This document shows, piece by piece, positions 24,424 through 28,591 of a DNA stretch of 28,591 nucleotides. A program made the translations under genes and the position numbers. The DNA lies in assembly GCA_900546325.1 (NCBI GenBank), contig URCR01000037.1, positions 1 to 28,591 of the forward strand. Reading direction: 5' to 3'. Each line of letters begins with the position of its first letter. Positions within the stretch are counted from its first letter, which is position 1. The DNA comes from an uncultured Lachnospiraceae bacterium. GTDB taxonomy: Bacteria; Bacillota; Clostridia; Lachnospirales; Lachnospiraceae. Below the pieces are notes generated by a model, which saw only the letters and a list, made by a program, of their open reading frames with translations, made no database searches and was not told where the DNA came from.

Positions 24424-25653
24424 TTACATTTTCGTTTCCGAGAGAACTTTCTCCCTGTATTTTGTCGGAGTCATCCCTGTGATTTTCTTGAAAACCTTGC
24501 TGAAATAATTCACATCGCAAATACCGACCTGAAAAGCAATGTCCTGAATCTGCATCGTGCTTGTATTCAGATATAGAATTGCCATTTCAATTCTACGTTG
24601 GTTGATATATTCTGTCACAGTCTGACCGATTTCTTTTTTAAAGACGGTAGAAAGATAACTGGCATTAACGTTAAGTTCCGTCGCAAGATCTTTTAGGGAG
24701 ACTCCCTGGGCAATATTCAGTTCGATATAGTTCATCGCCTTTCTGACAAGCGGTGTATATTTTTGAAACGAGTAATTCTGCACAAGCATACAATACCTTC
24801 TAACCATTTCCCTGTTAAAATGGGTGTATTCTGCACGGGTACATATCGTCTCAATCTTTTTTGCCAGCGCACAGGAGACTTTGTCAATCAAATATGGGTG
24901 CACCCCTCCCATCTCTGCCGATTTTCGATAAAGTGTGTTCCCGGTGATCAGAAGATTTCTGTAATTTCTGCTCGCCTCTTTAAAACGATCCGCAATACGG
25001 AAACTTGCCATTTTTGCCGTTGCGTTCAGCGCCGCGTCAATGTTCCCCTGAGAGATCATCTTCATAAGTTCATTTTCAATCCGGTATCGCTCCTCGATCA
25101 GCTTCGCGGACAGATTTGACTCTTCCTGACTTTCCGGAGCAGTCAGTTCTTCCGTCCATGTAAATTGATCCAGATAACAAATTTCCAGCTTCTTCTCATT
25201 TTGATAGAGCATGCGTATGATTGACACAAGACATTCTTTAAATTCCTGATAATTTGACAATATCGGCATTGCCCGGTAATATTCCTGGAGTTCTCCCATG
25301 TAAATCGCAGGAATTTTATTCGACTGTACCAGTTCATTCAGCCAGCTTTCGTCCGCTTTCTCATTCTGATACGGACCGATCAGACAGTAATTTCCCCATT
25401 TCTTTTCCGCTTCCGGCAGGCGGAACATACAGTATTCTGCATCAAAGACATCCCTCAACATATACAATCTCCCGCTTTCGCAAGTCCGGCATACATGTTC
25501 CGCAATTTTCTCATAAGTATTCTCATTACCGAAAATCTTTCTGATTCCCAAATCAAACTTTGTAATGTCATCTTCCTCAGAAGAGACCAGCGTCAGATTT
25601 ACATTAAAATTCTCCAGAAAGACTTCGAGGACTTTCCACAAATCAACCTGCAT
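24424..25653 (-). CDS. AraC/YesN-like transcriptional regulator of the second sugar cassette
   Basis: A 409 aa regulator of the same architecture as the one at 10002-11252: an N-terminal sensing domain (1-165, with NYCLIGPY at 88-95 matching YYYVGPF of the paralogue), a helical linker from EERYRIENELM (187-197), and a C-terminal AraC double helix-turn-helix (about 300-400, with DLATELNVNASYLSTVFKK). The N-terminal domain has several cysteines (C55, C58, C75, C90) absent from the paralogue. GGGGAGG six bases upstream fixes the ATG. It lies only 36 bases after the rpmF terminator, so its promoter overlaps rpmF's end or it depends on read-through. It probably activates the transporter operon downstream. 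Confidence 0.9.
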   Translation of the reverse strand: MQVDLWKVLEVFLENFNVNLTLVSSEEDDITKFDLGIRKIFGNENTYEKIAEHVCRTCESGRLYMLRDVFDAEYCMFRLPEAEKKWGNYCLIGPYQNEKADESWLNELVQSNKIPAIYMGELQEYYRAMPILSNYQEFKECLVSIIRMLYQNEKKLEICYLDQFTWTEELTAPESQEESNLSAKLIEERYRIENELMKMISQGNIDAALNATAKMASFRIADRFKEASRNYRNLLITGNTLYRKSAEMGGVHPYLIDKVSCALAKKIETICTRAEYTHFNREMVRRYCMLVQNYSFQKYTPLVRKAMNYIELNIAQGVSLKDLATELNVNASYLSTVFKKEIGQTVTEYINQRRIEMAILYLNTSTMQIQDIAFQVGICDVNYFSKVFKKITGMTPTKYREKVLSETKM

Positions 25654-25688
25654 ATGCTTCCTCCCCTTTCTAAGTAAAAAGAACCGAA

Positions 25689-25717
25689 AAAAGGAGGCTG
25701 ATTCCCAACCTCCTTTT
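25689..25717 (-). terminator. Terminator after rpmF
   Basis: Nine-pair stem AAAAGGAGG/CCTCCTTTT (25689-25697 with 25709-25717), 11-base loop, then further T residues on the minus strand. It lies 17 bases after the rpmF stop and marks the boundary between the housekeeping genes and the sugar cassette. Confidence 0.85.
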
Positions 25718-25733
25718 CAACCTTATCCTCTGA

Positions 25734-25910
25734 TTATTGAGCGATAATTTCTTTTTTGTTATAAGATCCACAAGCTTTGCAAACTCTGTGAGGCATCATT
25801 AATTCTCCACACTTGCTGCATTTTACCAAATTCGGAGCGCTCATTTTCCAGTTTGCTCTTCTTTTGTCTCTTCTTGCTTTTGAAGATTTATTCTTTGGAC
25901 AAATTGACAT
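25734..25910 (-). CDS. rpmF: 50S ribosomal protein L32
   Basis: A 58 aa basic ribosomal protein of the large subunit. The N-terminus MSICPKNKSSKARRDKRRANW is the L32 pattern, and a zinc ribbon is formed by C31-x-x-C34 and C44-x-x-C47 (CSKCG and CKACGSY). The stop is TAA at 25734-25736. Its start follows AAGGAGGTG, which lies inside the last codons of yceD, so the two genes are translationally coupled. The zinc-containing (C+) form is present. The adjacent yceD is the usual partner in nearly all Firmicutes. Confidence 0.95.
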   Translation of the reverse strand: MSICPKNKSSKARRDKRRANWKMSAPNLVKCSKCGELMMPHRVCKACGSYNKKEIIAQ

Positions 25911-25913
25911 AGG

Positions 25914-26447
25914 TTACACCTCCTTAAAATTCTTAAACACATCACGGATAACTGACATTCTAGGGTCAAGGCTTGTGTCTTCACAGTCACAAGTTCCCTC
26001 ATTTAGGTTTTGACCACATACGTTGCAGATTCCTTTGCAGTCCTCACAACATAGAATTTTCATCGGCCATCCTATCAAAATCTCATTATAGAGTAATTTG
26101 TCTACGTCAAGATTATATCCGTCAATATAATTCTTTTCTTCTGCTGTTTCATCGTGCGCTTCTGATTGATTCAATTCGTTCAGGTTCACATCCTTCTCAA
26201 ACTCAATCGCAAACTCGTACGGCACTTCCTTCAGGCAGCGGTCACATGGAATTGAAATCACAACTCTGGTCTTTCCGGATATGAGTACCTGACGGTTCTT
26301 CACATGCCGGATCACAAACTGCACAGGTTCCTTCTCTACAATCGGAAATCTTCCTGCCTTTGTGCAAAACTCTTCCATCTCGATCTCTGCATTCAGATGC
26401 ATCGTCTTATCTTCTGCTGTCACGACTTTCAATAGGCTGATTATCAT
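25914..26447 (-). CDS. yceD: YceD/DUF177 family protein
   Basis: A 177 aa protein of the DUF177 family, linked in plants and bacteria to 23S rRNA accumulation; its precise role in Gram-positives is not known. The family cysteine motifs are present: C68-D-R-C71, then the C-terminal cluster CCEDCKGICNVCGQNLNEG and CDC (133-155), which probably binds a metal. The stop is three bases before rpmF. The ATG has AGGAG about nine bases upstream and a very strong promoter further up. The position immediately before rpmF supports the call. Confidence 0.93.
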   Translation of the reverse strand: MIISLLKVVTAEDKTMHLNAEIEMEEFCTKAGRFPIVEKEPVQFVIRHVKNRQVLISGKTRVVISIPCDRCLKEVPYEFAIEFEKDVNLNELNQSEAHDETAEEKNYIDGYNLDVDKLLYNEILIGWPMKILCCEDCKGICNVCGQNLNEGTCDCEDTSLDPRMSVIRDVFKNFKEV

Positions 26448-26476
26448 AAAACAATTCTCCTATTCACACCTCAATT

Positions 26477-26504
26477 ATTATATCACGTTGAACGCGTTTG
26501 TCAA
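26477..26504 (-). promoter_or_regulatory. Strong yceD-rpmF promoter
   Basis: Perfect -35 TTGACA (26499-26504) and perfect -10 TATAAT (26477-26482) with a 16-base spacer and an extended TGA before the -10. This is the strongest promoter in the window, fitting a ribosomal-protein unit. The spacer contains the palindrome AACGCGTT. Confidence 0.9.
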
Positions 26505-26522
26505 TGCTTTTATATCACAAAA

Positions 26523-26557
26523 ATAAGAAAAAAGTCTGATACAGACTTTTTTCTTAT
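26523..26557 (-). terminator. Terminator after ackA
   Basis: Perfect 16-pair stem (26523-26538 with 26542-26557) around a three-base ATA loop, containing six A/T pairs, in the gap between the ackA stop and the yceD promoter. It should end the pta-ackA transcript. Confidence 0.85.
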
Positions 26558-26582
26558 CTTCTTTCCACAAAACAGTCAGAAA

Positions 26583-27773
26583 TTAGATCAGCGCAACTGT
26601 CTCACGAGCAATTGCAAGTTCTTCGTTTGTAGGAACTACAAGCACTTTTACTTTGGATTCCGGTGTAGAGATGATAATCTCCTGTCCACGTTTTCCGTTT
26701 AATTCTTCATCAATCTCGATTCCAAGGTATCCTAAATATTTGCATACCATTGTGCGGACGATGGCTGAGTTTTCTCCGATTCCGGCTGTGAATACGATAT
26801 TATCCACTCCGTTCATTGCTGCTGTATAGCTTCCGACATATTTTGCCACTCTGTATGCAAATACATCCAATGCAAGCGCTGCAATCTCATTTCCCTCTGC
26901 TGCCGCTTCACTTAAATCTCTGAAGTCGCTTGATAAGTTGTTAGAAAGTCCATATACTCCTGATTTTTTATTCAGCACATTCATCAGTCCTGCAATGTCA
27001 AGATTTTCTTTCTTTGCAAGGAATTCCATAATTGCCGGATCGATATCTCCGGAACGTGTTCCCATTACAAGTCCTTCCAGTGGAGTAAGTCCCATAGAAG
27101 TATCAACAGATTTTCCGTTTTCAACTGCACAGATACTTGCTCCGTTTCCTAAATGGCACACGATTGTCTTGGTTGCATCGTATGGTTTTCCAACAATCTC
27201 TGCAACTCTCTTTGATACAAAGCTGTGGCTTGTACCATGGAATCCGTAACGTCTCACTTTGTATTTCTCGTAATATTCATATGGAAGTCCATACATATAT
27301 GCCTTGCTTGGCATTGTCTGATGAAATGCTGTGTCGAATACTGCTACCATAGGAACGCCCGGCATCAATTCGCGGCATGCATTGATCCCGATTAAGTTTG
27401 CAGGGTTATGTAATGGTGCGAGGTCGTTACATTCTTCAATCGCTTTCAGAACTTCGTCATCGATCACTACAGAACTTGCAAACTTCTCTCCTCCGTGTAC
27501 AACACGGTGTCCAACTGCGTTAATCTCGTCAAGGCTCTTCACAACCCCTGTCTGCTCATCTGTCAGCGCATCGATTACAAACTGGATTGCCTCTGTATGT
27601 GTCGGCATTGCCTTATCAGATGTTGTCTTTTCTCCGCCTTCCGGCTGATATGTCAGCTTTCCGTCGATCCCGATCCTTTCACAAAGTCCCTTTGCAAGAA
27701 CTCCTTCTGATTCTGAGTTGATCAGCTGGAATTTCAAAGAAGAACTTCCACAGTTAATCACTAAAATATTCAT
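26583..27773 (-). CDS. ackA: Acetate kinase
   Basis: Converts acetyl-phosphate and ADP to acetate and ATP, the main fermentation ATP-forming step here. 396 aa, full length, of the ASKHA fold: N-terminal VINCGSSSLKFQ, GHRVVHGGEKF with the substrate arginine, GFHGTSH (174-180) and HLGNGASI. GGAGGAAAG lies just before the ATG. It follows pta by 84 bases, is ended by a strong terminator, and both products of the sugar operons would finally pass through this pathway. Confidence 0.98.
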   Translation of the reverse strand: MNILVINCGSSSLKFQLINSESEGVLAKGLCERIGIDGKLTYQPEGGEKTTSDKAMPTHTEAIQFVIDALTDEQTGVVKSLDEINAVGHRVVHGGEKFASSVVIDDEVLKAIEECNDLAPLHNPANLIGINACRELMPGVPMVAVFDTAFHQTMPSKAYMYGLPYEYYEKYKVRRYGFHGTSHSFVSKRVAEIVGKPYDATKTIVCHLGNGASICAVENGKSVDTSMGLTPLEGLVMGTRSGDIDPAIMEFLAKKENLDIAGLMNVLNKKSGVYGLSNNLSSDFRDLSEAAAEGNEIAALALDVFAYRVAKYVGSYTAAMNGVDNIVFTAGIGENSAIVRTMVCKYLGYLGIEIDEELNGKRGQEIIISTPESKVKVLVVPTNEELAIARETVALI

Positions 27774-27813
27774 GTTTCTTTCCTCCGTTTGGTTATGATA
27801 TTTTATCTCAACA

Positions 27814-27843
27814 GAAGAAATGCCACCACTTTTGCATTTCTTC
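27814..27843 (-). other. Hairpin between pta and ackA
   Basis: Perfect ten-pair inverted repeat GAAGAAATGC/GCATTTCTTC (27814-27823 with 27834-27843) with a ten-base loop, directly after the pta stop. No T-run on the minus strand, so it may be a weak attenuator or processing site rather than a terminator. Confidence 0.45.
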
Positions 27844-27857
27844 CGTCTGATGCACTC

Positions 27858-28591
27858 TTACTCTGCTGCCTGAGCCTGTACTGCTGTGATCGCAATTACA
27901 CCTTCAATATCTGCTGCGCTGCATCCGCGTGACAGATCGTTTACCGGTTTTGCAATTCCCTGTGTAAGCGGTCCATATGCTTCTGCCTTTGCAAGTCTTT
28001 GAACAAGTTTGTATCCGATGTTTCCTGCATCTAAGTCTGGGAAGATCAGTACGTTAGCATGTCCTGCCACTTTACTTCCCGGTGCTTTTGATTCTCCGAT
28101 TTCCGGAACGATTGCTGCATCTAACTGAAGTTCTCCGTCTAACATTAATTCCGGTGCTGTCTCTTTCGCAATTCTTGTCGCCTCTACAACTTTATCGACA
28201 TCTGCATGCTTTGCGCTGCCCTTTGTAGAGTGTGAAAGCATTGCCACTTTCGGTTCTGCTCCGACCAATGTGCGGAAGGATTCTGCAGAAGAAATTGCGA
28301 TTGCTGCAAGTTTCTCCGGATCCGGATTCTGCTCCAGACCAGAATCTCCGAAGATAAATGTTCCATTTTCTCCCATATCGCAATCCGGAACAACCATAAC
28401 AAAGAATGCAGATACTAACTTTGTACCTGGTTTTGTCTTTAAAATCTGTAAGCATGGTCTTAATGTGTCTGCTGTGGAGTGGCACGCTCCGGATACCATA
28501 CCATCAGCATCTCCCATCTTCACCATCATAACTCCATAGTATAAATAGTTTGTCAGAAGGATCTCTTTTGCCTGCTCTTCTGTCATTCCTT
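27858..28591 (-). CDS. pta: Phosphate acetyltransferase (3' part)
   Basis: Transfers acetyl from acetyl-CoA to phosphate, giving acetyl-phosphate for AckA. Only the C-terminal part, about 244 residues of a protein usually near 330, lies in the window; the start is beyond the right edge and the ATG at 28586 is internal. Clear family features are GDADGMVSGACHSTADTLRP, FFVMVVPDC, FIFGDSG, the glycine-rich KVAGHANVLIFPDLDAGNIG and the C-terminal GPLTQGIAKPVNDLSRGCS. The short single-domain form is typical of Firmicutes. Pta-ackA pairing confirms the call. Confidence 0.97.
   Translation of the reverse strand, partial: GMTEEQAKEILLTNYLYYGVMMVKMGDADGMVSGACHSTADTLRPCLQILKTKPGTKLVSAFFVMVVPDCDMGENGTFIFGDSGLEQNPDPEKLAAIAISSAESFRTLVGAEPKVAMLSHSTKGSAKHADVDKVVEATRIAKETAPELMLDGELQLDAAIVPEIGESKAPGSKVAGHANVLIFPDLDAGNIGYKLVQRLAKAEAYGPLTQGIAKPVNDLSRGCSAADIEGVIAITAVQAQAAE

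Noticed and set aside
24263..24432. Direct repeat AATGCATGG near the regulator stop and near the -10 box
   Set aside because: Nine bases with a palindromic ATGCAT core, 150 bases apart, one copy overlapping the end of a coding region; chance is likely.
1..28591. CRISPR arrays, tRNA or rRNA genes, insertion sequences
   Set aside because: No regularly spaced repeats, tRNA-like cloverleafs, rRNA-like conserved segments or complete transposase genes were seen on either strand; gaps between genes are short and accounted for.

Overview
The window looks like chromosome of a Gram-positive anaerobe of the Lachnospiraceae type (Clostridia, gut-associated; a Ruminococcus gnavus/Mediterraneibacter/Blautia-like organism is plausible, but the species cannot be fixed from sequence alone). 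The reasons are strong AGGAGG ribosome binding sites, AT-rich intergenic DNA with TTGACA/TATAAT promoters, the clostridial gene order pta-ackA-yceD-rpmF and plsX-acpP-rnc-smc-ftsY, and two GPH-transporter sugar operons run by YesN-like AraC regulators. All genes are on the minus strand except one AraC regulator at 10002-11252. I saw no tRNA, rRNA, CRISPR array or complete mobile element.

Layout, left to right. 1-113: no supported gene. 114-1313: NADP-type isocitrate dehydrogenase with its own strong promoter. 1582-9756: glucuronide/glucuronate operon, transcribed leftward in the order GPH transporter, UxuA, UxuB (SDR type), UxaC, a HAD phosphatase-like protein and a GH2 glycosidase, ending in a terminator at 1504-1536. 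It is divergent from its likely AraC regulator (10002-11252). 11308-17871: cell-core block plsX-acpP-rnc-smc-ftsY. 18051-25653: a second catabolic cassette made of an AraC regulator, a GPH transporter, a TM2-domain protein, and two TIM-barrel 'sugar phosphate isomerase/epimerase' proteins that flank two Gfo/Idh/MocA oxidoreductases. 25734-28591: rpmF, yceD, ackA and the 3' part of pta.

How the genes work together. The first cassette would import a glucuronide, cleave it (GH2), and convert glucuronate to fructuronate (UxaC), mannonate (UxuB) and 2-keto-3-deoxygluconate (UxuA). KDG kinase and aldolase are not in the window. The second cassette has no glycoside hydrolase. Its pairs of NAD-type sugar oxidoreductases and metal-dependent TIM-barrel proteins fit an oxidation-elimination route for glycosides (3-keto-glycoside chemistry, as in C-glycoside deglycosylation) better than ordinary hydrolysis. 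This is the most interesting system here, and its substrate is unknown. The cassette lies between rpmF and plsX, which are normally close neighbours in Firmicutes, so it is probably an insertion into a conserved housekeeping string. It is bounded by terminators at 25689-25717 and 17959-17994, and plsX has a candidate promoter of its own.

Promoters, terminators and hairpins were found by eye and are predictions. Gene starts were chosen by Shine-Dalgarno spacing where several in-frame starts exist. Protein functions rest on recognised family motifs, not on database searches.
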